NCBI GenBank assembly: GCA_025359505.1
Contig: JANYHH010000098.1
Span: 1-47,851 of the forward strand
Reading direction: 5' to 3'
Length of the DNA stretch: 47,851 nucleotides
Source of the DNA: Deinococcales bacterium
Lineage (GTDB): Bacteria; Deinococcota; Deinococci; Deinococcales; JAAFIG01
This document shows positions 23,641 to 31,411 of the stretch, piece after piece (position 1 is the first letter of the stretch; each line of letters opens with the position of its first letter). The translations under genes and the position numbers were made by a program. The notes beneath the pieces were generated by a model. It was not told the DNA's origin and did no database searches. It saw only the letters and a program-made list of their open reading frames with translations.

Positions 23641-24309
23641 ATGAACGAAGTCATCCCCGGCGTTTATCAACTCCCGAACTCCTTCGTCAACCTCTACCTG
23701 ATCCTCGACTCCGAAGGACTCACGCTGATCGACACGGGCTTGCAGAACTCTGGTGCGGCGGTGGTGCTGTCCGCACTTGAGAAGCTGGGACACCAACCCA
23801 GTGCCCTGAAACGAATCCTTATTACGCACGCCGACCCAGATCACATCGGCAGCGTGGCTGCCTTGAAAGCCGTGAGCGGTGCGACGGTGATGATCGGGCG
23901 CGGTGACGGGCCCGCGATGGCGAGGGGCGAAGCGGCTCGCCCGCCGAACAACGCCATTGTCAAGTTCATTTTCGGTCTGATGATGCCCAAAAGCGTGCCA
24001 GTGCAAATCGCGGACGTGCAACTCGAGGATGGCGCGGTGATCTCCGAGGTGCTGGGCGGTTTGCAGGTCGTTTTCAGTCCGGGTCACACCGCTGGCCACG
24101 TCGCTTTTTTCAGCCCTCGAGACAAGATTTTATTCGCTGGCGACGCGATGACCGGCGGGCGCAAGTTGGGCTGGGGGCGCGGGCCGTTCACGCTCGATTA
24201 CGCGCAAGGCTTGTTGAGCGTCCGCAAATTTGAGATGCTGCACCCGACGACCGTCTGCTGCGGTCACGGCGATCCCGTGCGCGGCGACAACCTCGAGTTT
24301 CCGCGCTGA
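23641..24309 (+). CDS. MBL-fold metallo-hydrolase
   Basis: 222 residues with the metallo-beta-lactamase fold: THADPDHIGS (HxDxDH, about 60-68), GHTAGH (His, about 149-154), FAGDAMTGG (Asp) and the last His in CCGHGDPV. Two metal ions are expected. The family covers glyoxalase II-like thioesterases, lactonases and others; the specific substrate cannot be read. TAGCAT six bases before the ATG marks a leaderless start. Its stop overlaps the ATG of the homocysteine methyltransferase gene by one base, suggesting a shared role, for example in sulfur-metabolite or lactone turnover. Confidence 0.9.
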   Translation: MNEVIPGVYQLPNSFVNLYLILDSEGLTLIDTGLQNSGAAVVLSALEKLGHQPSALKRILITHADPDHIGSVAALKAVSGATVMIGRGDGPAMARGEAARPPNNAIVKFIFGLMMPKSVPVQIADVQLEDGAVISEVLGGLQVVFSPGHTAGHVAFFSPRDKILFAGDAMTGGRKLGWGRGPFTLDYAQGLLSVRKFEMLHPTTVCCGHGDPVRGDNLEFPR

Positions 24310-25244
24310 TGAACCCGATTGCGGCAATCCTCGAGCAGCAACGCTTCGTGGTGCTGGACGGCGCACTGGCCACCGAACTCGAGGCGCGAGGTTGCGACCT
24401 AAACGATCCCATATGGTCGGCACGGATGCTGTTCGAGCAGCCTGAATTGATTCGAGCGGTACACCAAGATTATTTTCGCGCTGGCGCGGACTGCGCGACA
24501 TCAGCAACCTACCAAGCGACCTTCGCGGGCTTCGAGCAGCGCGGCATCGGTCACGCTCGAGCAGCGGAGTTGATGCAGTTGTCCGTCACACTGGCGCTCA
24601 AAGCAAGGGACGCGTTCTGGGCTGACTCGAGCAATCAAGTGGGGCGCTGCAAGCCGTTCGTCGCGGCCAGCGTCGGGCCTTACGGCGCGTTTCTAGCCGA
24701 CGGCTCGGAGTATCGCGGCGATTACGGGCTGAGCCAAGCGCAGCTTGAGGCGTTCCACCGCCCGCGCATGGCGGTGTTGGCCCAGACCAGCGCTGACCTG
24801 CTGGCGTTTGAAACGATTCCAAGCTTGCTCGAGGCTCGTGCGTTGGTCGCGGTGCTCGAGGAGTTCCCGCTCGTCAGCGCGTGGTTGAGTTTCAGTGCCA
24901 AGAACGCTACTCAGATTTGCAACGGCGAAACGTTTTCAGCGTGCGCGGCGGCGTTCGCTGGACATCCGCAAATCGCTGCGATTGGCGTCAACTGCACCGC
25001 GCCCGAATACGTGGCTGACCTGATCGGCAGCGCTCGAGCCGTGACCGACGCGCCACTACTCGCGTACCCGAACTCTGGTGAGCGCTACGACCCGATTCAC
25101 AAAACTTGGGCTGGCGATGATAGTTGCGCGGATTTTGTGATCGAAGCCAGAACGTGGCTCGAGCGCGGCGCAATCGTGATCGGTGGTTGCTGCCGCACGT
25201 CACCGCAGCACATCGCTCAACTCAGGCTCGAGCTACAACGCTAA
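24309..25244 (+). CDS. mmuM: Homocysteine S-methyltransferase
   Basis: 311 residues of the Pfam S-methyl_trans (MmuM) family: LDGALATELEARGCDL, ATYQATFAGF, ASVGPYGAFLADGSEYRG, the zinc Cys in GVNCTAP and the Cys pair in GGCCRTSP near the C-terminus. It transfers a methyl group from S-methylmethionine or SAM to homocysteine, making methionine, in the cytosol. It begins on the stop codon of the MBL gene (TGATG) and is convergent with the TerC remnant, whose last 12 bases overlap its end. Confidence 0.94.
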   Translation: MNPIAAILEQQRFVVLDGALATELEARGCDLNDPIWSARMLFEQPELIRAVHQDYFRAGADCATSATYQATFAGFEQRGIGHARAAELMQLSVTLALKARDAFWADSSNQVGRCKPFVAASVGPYGAFLADGSEYRGDYGLSQAQLEAFHRPRMAVLAQTSADLLAFETIPSLLEARALVAVLEEFPLVSAWLSFSAKNATQICNGETFSACAAAFAGHPQIAAIGVNCTAPEYVADLIGSARAVTDAPLLAYPNSGERYDPIHKTWAGDDSCADFVIEARTWLERGAIVIGGCCRTSPQHIAQLRLELQR

Positions 25245-25415
25245 TTGCGCGTCCTCAACAATCGGCTCGTGCAGCACGACGGGTTTGAATTTGCGGCTGC
25301 AAGCGCGACTATTGATGAGTTCCACAAACACGGTCAACGTCATCGCAAAATAGACATATTCCTCCGAAATTTTTGCATCGAAACCTCTCGCGATCAGACT
25401 GATAGCCAAATTCAC
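25233..25415 (-). pseudogene. C-terminal remnant of a TerC-family membrane protein
   Basis: The frame reads as the last 60 residues of a TerC/Alx-type protein: SLIARGFDAKISEEYVYFAM, then TVFVELINSR, a basic stretch and VVLHEPIV, which match the family's final transmembrane helix and tail. The upstream frame hits a TAA after five codons, and no other TerC part is found before the neighbouring gene. So the gene has lost most of its length. The GTG drawn as its start is arbitrary. Recognition is by pattern, not alignment. Confidence 0.6.
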
Positions 25416-25520
25416 TTTGATTGAGAATTAAAGAAATTCCAGTCAAAGGCAAGCGATGAGAGTAAGAAGAAACAGCGGTTGTCTCGAGCCTCGCCGCCCC
25501 GATTGAGCATAAAATCAACC

Positions 25521-26114
25521 ATGACTTCAACCAGCCAAGCCAGAGCCTTGCTCGCGCAGCACGGCGCACTCGAGTCGCAACCCGCGACCGATTGGCGCGG
25601 CGATTTCGCATTGCCCGCGCCGCTCGAGGTGTATTACCGCGAGATTGGCCCGCTCGGCGACTTCATCAATGACAAAGTTGGCCATTCGGGCGTCAGCATT
25701 CCGACCGTTGGCAATCCGTTCGATCTGCCGCCGCTGGCGAGGCTCTGGGACTTGCAAGCTGGCTACCGCTGGCACGGTGTCACCAAGCAGCGGCTCGAGG
25801 ATTGGGACGATGACTGGCTGGTCATCGCCGATCAGGGCGCTGACCCGTTCATTTTTCATCGTCAGACGGGCGAAATCCTGTTCGCGCAGCACGGCGGCGG
25901 CGCGTGGAATCCGTCAGCGATCTTTACCGATGTCGTCACGATGACGGCTTGCCTTGCCACCGTCGGTAGCGTTCACAACGAGGCTGAGGACGATCTCTGG
26001 ACGGAGGACGAAAGCGTCAATCCAAGGTTTCGTGCGATCCTCGAGACTAAACTGACGGCGATTCTGGGCAGCGGCAGCGCCGCCACTGCACTCGCTGACT
26101 TACTCGAGTGGTGA
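25521..26114 (+). CDS. Probable SUKH (SMI1/KNR4-like) family protein
   Basis: 197 residues, acidic, with no signal peptide. The block LPAPLEVYYREIGP near the N-terminus and DDWLVIADQGADPFIFHRQTGEI in the middle follow the SUKH pattern seen in immunity and related proteins; GGGAWNPSAIF follows. It differs clearly from the SUKH protein at the left edge. TAAAAT five bases before the ATG suggests a leaderless start. It lies alone between the TerC remnant and a convergent DinB-like gene, so no toxin partner is indicated. Confidence 0.7.
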   Translation: MTSTSQARALLAQHGALESQPATDWRGDFALPAPLEVYYREIGPLGDFINDKVGHSGVSIPTVGNPFDLPPLARLWDLQAGYRWHGVTKQRLEDWDDDWLVIADQGADPFIFHRQTGEILFAQHGGGAWNPSAIFTDVVTMTACLATVGSVHNEAEDDLWTEDESVNPRFRAILETKLTAILGSGSAATALADLLEW

Positions 26115-26127
26115 CAGGCGTCTCGAG

Positions 26128-26595
26128 TTACCCAATCCAGCTTTGGTTTTGCGTTGGAATGGCTTTGCCCATCGCGTGAAAATACACGTTGATCTTCGCG
26201 CAAACGATTAGGATCGCTTCGCGGAAGGTGTAAAACATTGTCCCCACGGGAATGTTGTGCGATCCTCGAGCGACAGTCTTCTCAAAATCCGCGTCACTTA
26301 GCCCCTCGAGTGCCGCCAGCATTTCAGCATCAAGGCTCGAGAACCAGTTGGTCAAGTCAGCGATGGTTTCGAGGTCGCTTGGGGCACTCAGATCAAAACG
26401 CAATCGCAATTCACGAAACGACCGCGTGTACGCACCCTGAATCTCGCCCAACCCACGGAACAGCTCGAGCAACATGGGGTTTTTACCGCCCGGCGTGAAC
26501 TCGAGATCGGCGTCGCTGATGCCTGCCAGCAGTTCGTCGCGCAGGCTCTGGCTGCGAGCGTAGAGGGATTTGATCCCAGCGTAGCGGTTGTTCAT
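26128..26595 (-). CDS. DinB-superfamily protein
   Basis: 155 residues in an expected four-helix bundle. The N-terminus SLRDELLAGISDADLEFTPG and the helices around ELFRGLGEIQGAYTRSF and SLDAEMLAALEGLSDADFEK fit DinB-like proteins. The classic three-His metal site is not complete by eye. DinB-like families are expanded in Deinococcus and Bacillus and include thiol transferases and proteins of unknown role. TAGAAT lies six bases before the ATG. It follows the ribosomal operon end across a palindromic repeat. Confidence 0.7.
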   Translation of the reverse strand: MNNRYAGIKSLYARSQSLRDELLAGISDADLEFTPGGKNPMLLELFRGLGEIQGAYTRSFRELRLRFDLSAPSDLETIADLTNWFSSLDAEMLAALEGLSDADFEKTVARGSHNIPVGTMFYTFREAILIVCAKINVYFHAMGKAIPTQNQSWIG

Positions 26596-26644
26596 GCCCC
26601 TATTCTAAAGCACTTCTCGGTTGATTTCGAGCCATCAAACTGAA

Positions 26645-26669
26645 AGGGGCTTGCCACTGGCAAGCCCCT
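26645..26669. repeat. Interspersed palindrome, copy 1 (AGGGGCTTGCCA arms)
   Basis: AGGGGCTTGCCA and TGGCAAGCCCCT flank a single base. A related copy lies at 32927-32956, also between genes. It sits after the stop of rplI on the minus strand, where the hairpin is followed by TTTC and may help end the rpsF-rplI transcript. Confidence 0.85.
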
Positions 26670-26728
26670 ACGAAACGTCGTTCACACAACGGATGAATTT
26701 TTTGCCTCGAGAGATCATCCCTCGAGAT

Positions 26729-27181
26729 TCACGCAGCGGTGACGTTGAGTTTCAGTGGAATCGGCACTTCTGGGTGCGGCTTGTACACGACGTTGTACTC
26801 GCCGAGTTCCTTGATGGCTTTACCCATCTCAATCTTGCGGCGATCGACCGCCAGACCCGTCTGCTGCTCCACGGCGTCGGCGACCATTTGACTGGTGACG
26901 GTTCCGTAGATTTTGCCCTCGCCGGCTTTGGCTTTGATTTCGACCATCAGTTCGCTGAATTGCCCGGCCAATTTCTCGGCGTCGGACTTTTGCACCTCTA
27001 AGCGCTTGACCTTGGCGCGTAACTGCGCCTCCAAGTTCTTGAGGTTCGCAGCCGTGGCATAGGCAGCCACACCGCGTGGCACGAGGAAATTGCGGGCGTA
27101 CCCGGCTTTGACTTCGACAATCGCGCCGGTCGTACCCAGTGGCACGACTGGCTCGAGCAGGATGACTTTCGCGTTTTTCAT
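26729..27181 (-). CDS. rplI: 50S ribosomal protein L9
   Basis: 150 residues, the usual length. The N-terminal domain MKNAKVILLEPV, GAIVEVKAGYARNFLVPRGVA is typical, followed by the long connecting helix (about 45-78) and the C-terminal RNA-binding domain with GKIYGTVTSQMVADAV. L9 binds 23S rRNA domain V region and limits miscoding and frameshifting. GAGGAGG five bases before ATG gives strong initiation. It is the last gene of rpsF-ssb-rpsR-rplI, 13 bp after rpsR. Confidence 0.98.
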   Translation of the reverse strand: MKNAKVILLEPVVPLGTTGAIVEVKAGYARNFLVPRGVAAYATAANLKNLEAQLRAKVKRLEVQKSDAEKLAGQFSELMVEIKAKAGEGKIYGTVTSQMVADAVEQQTGLAVDRRKIEMGKAIKELGEYNVVYKPHPEVPIPLKLNVTAA

Positions 27182-27194
27182 GTCAACCTCCTCT

Positions 27195-27518
27195 TTAGCG
27201 CCGCACGAGCTTGTCGGTGAATGGCAACAAGCCGATCTGACGGGCGCGTTTGATCGTCAGCGCCAAGCGGCGCTGGAACTTCGCGGTGACACCGGTGCGG
27301 CGACGCGGCAAGATTTTGCCGGTGTCACTGACGAAGCGCCGCAGCATCTTCGCGTCGTGGTAATCCGTCACCTCGAGTTCGCCCGCTTTGAACGGATCGA
27401 CTTTCGGCTTGCGGGGGCGTTTGGGGTTCTTTGAATTGCGCTTCTCGCGCTTGTCATCGCGGTCGCGGCTGCCGGAGCTGCTGCTCGAGGAACCGCGATC
27501 TTTACGGTCGTTTGCCAT
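27195..27518 (-). CDS. rpsR: 30S ribosomal protein S18
   Basis: 107 residues. The S18 core (about 40-107) includes [44 protein letters not shown] split over the helix and loop. The first 38 residues are a Ser/Arg/Lys-rich extension ([13 protein letters not shown]), longer than in Escherichia coli and reminiscent of Deinococcus extensions. S18 pairs with S6 on the 30S platform. The gene follows ssb with a 130-bp gap that contains CTCGAG copies and a small GCATTC/GAATGC stem. Confidence 0.97.
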   Translation of the reverse strand: MANDRKDRGSSSSSSGSRDRDDKREKRNSKNPKRPRKPKVDPFKAGELEVTDYHDAKMLRRFVSDTGKILPRRRTGVTAKFQRRLALTIKRARQIGLLPFTDKLVRR

Positions 27519-27648
27519 GTGGGTGTCCTTTAATCTGCTGAAAGCTCAGTCTCGAGAAGTCGGTTGGTGAATCGCGCTTGCGTGAGGCGGCATTCCAAAA
27601 GTTTGAATGCGCGGTCTCAGCAGCGCTCGAGTCTCGAGTCGGAGCAGC

Positions 27649-28536
27649 TTAAAACGGTAAGTCTTCTTCTGGCGGAAAGTCGTTCAAGCCTTCATCAATG
27701 TCCAATCCCGCACGGGACCCTGCGCCTTTGCTGCCAGCGGCTACTGCTGCTGGGGCGTTGCGTGCCGGGGCGTTACCGCTGGCTGGGCGGTTCGCACTGG
27801 GGGTGGTCGCGGCTGTGCCAGTGCCGGGACCGCGAGAGAGGGATTCAATGCGGCGTCCTTCGACCCGAGTGGTCGATCGTTTGTTGCCTTCGCGGTCAGT
27901 CCAACTTTCGTTGACCAACCTGCCCATAATCAGTACCGGGTCGCCCTTTTTCAGCTCACCCGCGAATTCTGCGAGATCGCGCCAAAGGTTGACTTCGACG
28001 AAATGGGTTTTCTCCTGCCAATTGCCGGTCTTGTCTTTCCAGCTCTCGTTGACCGCCATGCTGATGGTGATCACGGCGTCACCGCCGGGGGTGTAGCGCA
28101 ATTCCGAATCGCGGGTCAGGTTGCCGATCAAGACGACTTCGTTGACGGCGTTGGTTAGACGCTTACCACCGACCGAATCCGTCACCAGAGCTTCAGCTCG
28201 AGGGCCGTACTGAGCGCCTTCGATCCGCAGGGCTTTGACGCTGACCGCGCTGCGTTTGACGCCTTCGGGGGTTTCCCAACTGCGAAAGTCCAGCGTGCCT
28301 TCGACCAGCACCGCTTCGCCGCCCTTCATCTCATTGCTGACGCGCTCGGCTTGTTGACCCAAGAGCGATACGCGGTGATACCACGGCAGAACGCGGGCGC
28401 GTCCGTCGTTGCCCATGACGTTATCCTCGCCAGCCACGGTCAGGTCAGCGACCGCCGTGCCGTTCGGGGTGTAACGCAGCTCTGGGTCGCGTGCGAGTGC
28501 TCCGAGCAAGTAAACGTGATTCAGACCTCTTGCCAT
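27649..28536 (-). CDS. ssb: Single-stranded DNA-binding protein with two OB folds
   Basis: 295 residues with two tandem OB domains: MARGLNHVYLLGALARDPELRYTP onward (1-115) and NEVVLIGNLTRDSELRYTPGGDAV onward (about 125-235), each with the RDPELRYTP-type ssDNA strand. A disordered Pro/Ala/Gly tail follows and ends DLPF, the acidic tip that recruits repair and replication partners. Two OB folds per chain, acting as a dimer, is the mark of Deinococcus-Thermus SSB; most bacteria have one and act as tetramers. The start at 28536 has AGGAG five bases upstream; the longer frame is not used. Key taxonomic evidence. Confidence 0.98.
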   Translation of the reverse strand: MARGLNHVYLLGALARDPELRYTPNGTAVADLTVAGEDNVMGNDGRARVLPWYHRVSLLGQQAERVSNEMKGGEAVLVEGTLDFRSWETPEGVKRSAVSVKALRIEGAQYGPRAEALVTDSVGGKRLTNAVNEVVLIGNLTRDSELRYTPGGDAVITISMAVNESWKDKTGNWQEKTHFVEVNLWRDLAEFAGELKKGDPVLIMGRLVNESWTDREGNKRSTTRVEGRRIESLSRGPGTGTAATTPSANRPASGNAPARNAPAAVAAGSKGAGSRAGLDIDEGLNDFPPEEDLPF

Positions 28537-28637
28537 TGTGACTCCTGTGCGCTCGATGCGCTGATTCCAGCAATCTTCCTTAAACGCGGTGCTTCTCGAG
28601 GGATACTTCTTGATTCTGTGCGCTCGAGCGGCACGAC

Positions 28638-28958
28638 TTACGCGGCGACCGGCTTTTTCTTGCTGGCCCATTCCGGGCGCTGTTTGACGACCATCACGCG
28701 ACGGATGTGGTCGCGCAGACGCAGGGAGGCCTGAATCGTGTTGGTCGTGTCGGCGGCCAGTGCGAGGCGGTAGATCAGGAAGTGCGCTTCACGCGCATTG
28801 CCGATACTGTAAGCCAAGCGGCGGTTGCCCCATTCCTCGAGCGTCGTGACCGTACCGCCCGCGTTCTTGACGGCGTTCTCGATGTACTCTTTTTCAATTG
28901 CCAATTGTCCAGCATCCAGATTTGGGTTGAGCAGGACGTTCAAATCGTAATTCACCAT
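28638..28958 (-). CDS. rpsF: 30S ribosomal protein S6
   Basis: 106 residues: NYDLNVLLNPNLDAGQLAIEKEYIE, EEWGNRRLAYSIGNAREAHFLIYRLA, and a short basic tail SKKKPVAA. S6 binds S18 on the 30S platform. ATG 28958 is chosen because GGAGGTGA lies eight bases upstream; earlier in-frame starts overlap that site. First gene of the operon, behind a clear sigma-70-type promoter. Confidence 0.97.
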   Translation of the reverse strand: MVNYDLNVLLNPNLDAGQLAIEKEYIENAVKNAGGTVTTLEEWGNRRLAYSIGNAREAHFLIYRLALAADTTNTIQASLRLRDHIRRVMVVKQRPEWASKKKPVAA

Positions 28959-29017
28959 TTGTTGTTTCACCTCCAATTCTTTTCATGCGTTGACGCCGCA
29001 AAAAGCGGCGGCTCAGA

Positions 29018-29046
29018 AGTGTAGCAAAATTGGGGTCGTAGGACAA
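29018..29046 (-). promoter_or_regulatory. Promoter of the rpsF-ssb-rpsR-rplI operon
   Basis: TTGTCC (29046-29041), 17 bases, TACACT (29023-29018). The leader that follows holds a stem CGCCGC-loop-GCGGCG (about 29009-28993) before the S6 Shine-Dalgarno, placed where an S6:S18 feedback site would be expected, but the published motif was not checked. Confidence 0.7.
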
Positions 29047-29120
29047 GCGCGGCGCGAGGATTGCAAACGCGGGCTACGGTACGGACAGTAGACCCGGGTT
29101 CCAGCTAGGCTAGTGAAACT

Positions 29121-29609
29121 TTGAACGAGCTTTTTGCCGCAGCGGTACGCACCCTCGAGCGCCTTGACCGCCTGACGTACCTGATCGCGGGTTTCGTGCT
29201 GGTCGCCTCGGCCCTGACGATCACTGGGTACGCGCTGGTGGCTTTCGTCAACAAACTGGGTGAGGGCTTCCTCCAAGCCAGCATCACGCTCATCAACGAC
29301 GTGCTGTTGGCTCTGATTGTGCTCGAGTTACTTCGCACCGTACTGGGTTTCATTCGCGCTCGTGGGCTACCCAATGTCTCTGAAAGCCTGATCCCGTTTC
29401 TGGTGATCGGCGGCATCAGTGCCACACGGCGCATTCTGGCGGTCGGTGCGAGCATCGGTGTCGAGGAAGCCAAAGGCACGCTCGAGCCAATGCGCTTCAG
29501 CCAAGCGATGGTCGAGTTGGGCATCTCGGGTGGTTTGATTATGGCCATTGGACTAACGCTGGTGATCCTGCGAACCTACCTGCCGCGCAACGAACCGCTC
29601 GAGCCTTGA
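29121..29609 (+). CDS. PsiE-like membrane protein
   Basis: About 162 residues with four membrane helices (about 20-42, 58-78, 92-108, 134-152), in the PsiE-like group: RLTYLIAGFVLVASALTI, VLLALIVLELLRTVLGFI. PsiE is named from a phosphate-starvation gene in E. coli; its role is unknown. The start is a TTG at 29121, preceded by TAGGCT nine bases upstream; a downstream start cannot be excluded. It is divergent from the ribosomal operon. Confidence 0.75.
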   Translation: MNELFAAAVRTLERLDRLTYLIAGFVLVASALTITGYALVAFVNKLGEGFLQASITLINDVLLALIVLELLRTVLGFIRARGLPNVSESLIPFLVIGGISATRRILAVGASIGVEEAKGTLEPMRFSQAMVELGISGGLIMAIGLTLVILRTYLPRNEPLEP

Positions 29610-29680
29610 GTCAGGCACTCAAAACAAGCGATGTAGCGTAGCGCTCTAGATTTCAGAGCGAGTCAGCCTAGACTCTTCGG

Positions 29681-30310
29681 GTGAATGACACGTTACCCAA
29701 GCCGCTGAACGTCCAACAAGCCATTGAGGAGCGCCGCAGCATCCGCGATTACGACACCGCGCCCGTGCCGGAGAGCGACATCGTAGAGATGCTGCGCCTT
29801 GCCAGCCTCGCGCCGAGCAGCAGCAACACGCAGCCGTGGCGCTTCGTGGTCGTCACCAATCCAGACTTACGCGCTAAAGTCCGCGAAGCTGCCTACAACC
29901 AGCGCCAATTTGCGACCGCGCCCGTCGTGATCGCCGTGATCGCCGATGCGGACGACATGATCGGTAGCTTAGAAGAGACTGCTCATCCCAACATGCAAAA
30001 CGACCCAGCGGCGCTGGATCGCTACATCAACGGCACGCGCTCGAGGTTGGAAAAGCTCAGCGAAACCGAGCGTCAGCACATCGCCAGCGAGCAGAGCGTC
30101 TACGCAGTGTCGTACCTGACGCTGGCCGCGCAGAGCATGGGTTACAGCACCTCGGTGATGGGCGGCTTCGACGGTGAGAAAGTCAAAGCACTGCTCGAGA
30201 TTCCCGCGCACGCCAAAGTCGCGGTGCTGGTCACGCTGGGACGCGGCACGGAACCCGGTTTCCCGCATCACCGCCACGCCTTAGAGCGCATCACGACGTT
30301 CAAACGGTGA
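29681..30310 (+). CDS. Nitroreductase family protein
   Basis: 209 residues. FMN-binding motifs: ERRSIRDYDTAPVPE, LASLAPSSSNTQPWRFVVV and the C-terminal LVTLGRG. These enzymes use FMN and NAD(P)H to reduce nitro groups or related substrates in the cytosol; some serve as dehydrogenases or in flavin breakdown. GTG start, TAGACT six bases upstream. Its stop overlaps the GTG of a 29-residue membrane-type ORF. Confidence 0.93.
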   Translation: MNDTLPKPLNVQQAIEERRSIRDYDTAPVPESDIVEMLRLASLAPSSSNTQPWRFVVVTNPDLRAKVREAAYNQRQFATAPVVIAVIADADDMIGSLEETAHPNMQNDPAALDRYINGTRSRLEKLSETERQHIASEQSVYAVSYLTLAAQSMGYSTSVMGGFDGEKVKALLEIPAHAKVAVLVTLGRGTEPGFPHHRHALERITTFKR

Positions 30311-30396
30311 CGGCTGCCGTGATCGTGGCGGCCTTGGTCGCGGCGTGGCTGTCAAAACGCCAGCCCGTCCCCGCTCGAGTCCCCGACAACCGCTGA
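30307..30396 (+). CDS. Possible small single-pass membrane protein (29 aa)
   Basis: GTG overlaps the nitroreductase TGA (GTGA). The 29 codons give a hydrophobic stretch TAAVIVAALVAAWL followed by basic and polar residues KRQPVPARVPDNR, then TGA right before the converging esterase gene. Length, overlap and one-helix topology fit a small membrane protein, but chance is possible for so short a frame. Not seen in usual length-limited searches. Confidence 0.45.
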   Translation: MTAAVIVAALVAAWLSKRQPVPARVPDNR

Positions 30397-30397
30397 C

Positions 30398-31369
30398 TTA
30401 ACTCCACAGATGCTCCAAGAAGCGCAATTTCTCGAGCATCTGCAATGTCTCGCCGCCCTCGTGACCGTTGTACGGGTGGACGCTGATCTGCTTGTCGCCC
30501 GCCCAGTGGTTGTAGGCAGCGAAGACCGTGCTGGGCGGGCAGATTTGATCCATCAGCGCGACGCTGAAGAGTGCTTTGGCTTTAGCCCTCGCCGCAAAAT
30601 TCGCGCCGTTAAAATACTCTAAGGTACTGAAGACCACCTCGAGTTTATCGCGGTGAACGCGCAGGTATTTGCTGATTTCATTGTACGGCGCGGTGTCCAC
30701 CAGTTCCGTGGCACGCTTGAATTGGCACAGGAATGGCACGTCGGGCAGGCAAACAGCCACCGCTGGCTCGAGCGCAGCCACGGCAATCGCAATGCCGCCA
30801 CCTTGAGAGCCACCCGTGACCGCGATACGGCTGGCGTCCACGGCGGCGTGCGCCAGCGCTGCTTCGACCGCCCGCACGCCGTCGGTGAACACGCGGCGGT
30901 AGTAATAGGTGCGCGGCTCTAAAATTCCCCGCGTCATGAAGCCCGGGTATTGCGCGTTTCCCCCGTTCAACTCGAGGTCTGGTGTATCACCCGTGCGCCA
31001 CGTGCTGCCCTGCCCCCGCGTGTCCATCACCAGATGCGCGTAACCCGCGCTGGCAAAGCCCAGCCACTCCAATGGGATGCCACGCCCGCCGCCGTAACCG
31101 ATGAACTCCACCACGCACGGCAGCGGCTCGGTGCGAATCTTGGGCAGCAAAAACCAGCCCTTGATCGGCTGCCCACCAAAGCCGCTATAAGTCACGTCGA
31201 AAACCTCGAGTGTCTTGATCCCCGCATCAAACAAATCAAACCGCGCCTCGAGCGGGAACCCTCGAGCTTCGTCCAAGGTTGCGTTCCAGAACGCGTCGAA
31301 ATCCTCGGGCGCGGTCAGAATCGGTTTGTAGGAGCGCAATTGCTCGAGCGGCAGGTCAAACAGGGGCAT
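30398..31369 (-). CDS. axe: Acetyl xylan esterase / cephalosporin-C deacetylase (CE7)
   Basis: 323 residues, the usual CE7 length. Opening [16 protein letters not shown] is typical. Catalytic Ser lies in [12 protein letters not shown], Asp in [16 protein letters not shown] and His in [10 protein letters not shown]7 enzymes remove acetyl groups from xylo-oligosaccharides; no signal peptide, so it acts in the cytosol on imported oligomers. ATG 31369 with TAGAAT five bases upstream; the long upstream frame is antisense to xylB. Divergent from xylulokinase with 42 bp between starts, which supports a pentose/xylan role. Confidence 0.95.
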   Translation of the reverse strand: MPLFDLPLEQLRSYKPILTAPEDFDAFWNATLDEARGFPLEARFDLFDAGIKTLEVFDVTYSGFGGQPIKGWFLLPKIRTEPLPCVVEFIGYGGGRGIPLEWLGFASAGYAHLVMDTRGQGSTWRTGDTPDLELNGGNAQYPGFMTRGILEPRTYYYRRVFTDGVRAVEAALAHAAVDASRIAVTGGSQGGGIAIAVAALEPAVAVCLPDVPFLCQFKRATELVDTAPYNEISKYLRVHRDKLEVVFSTLEYFNGANFAARAKAKALFSVALMDQICPPSTVFAAYNHWAGDKQISVHPYNGHEGGETLQMLEKLRFLEHLWS

Positions 31370-31411
31370 GGGGCATTCTAAAGCGCCCAGCCTCGTGTCA
31401 CAATCGCGTTC

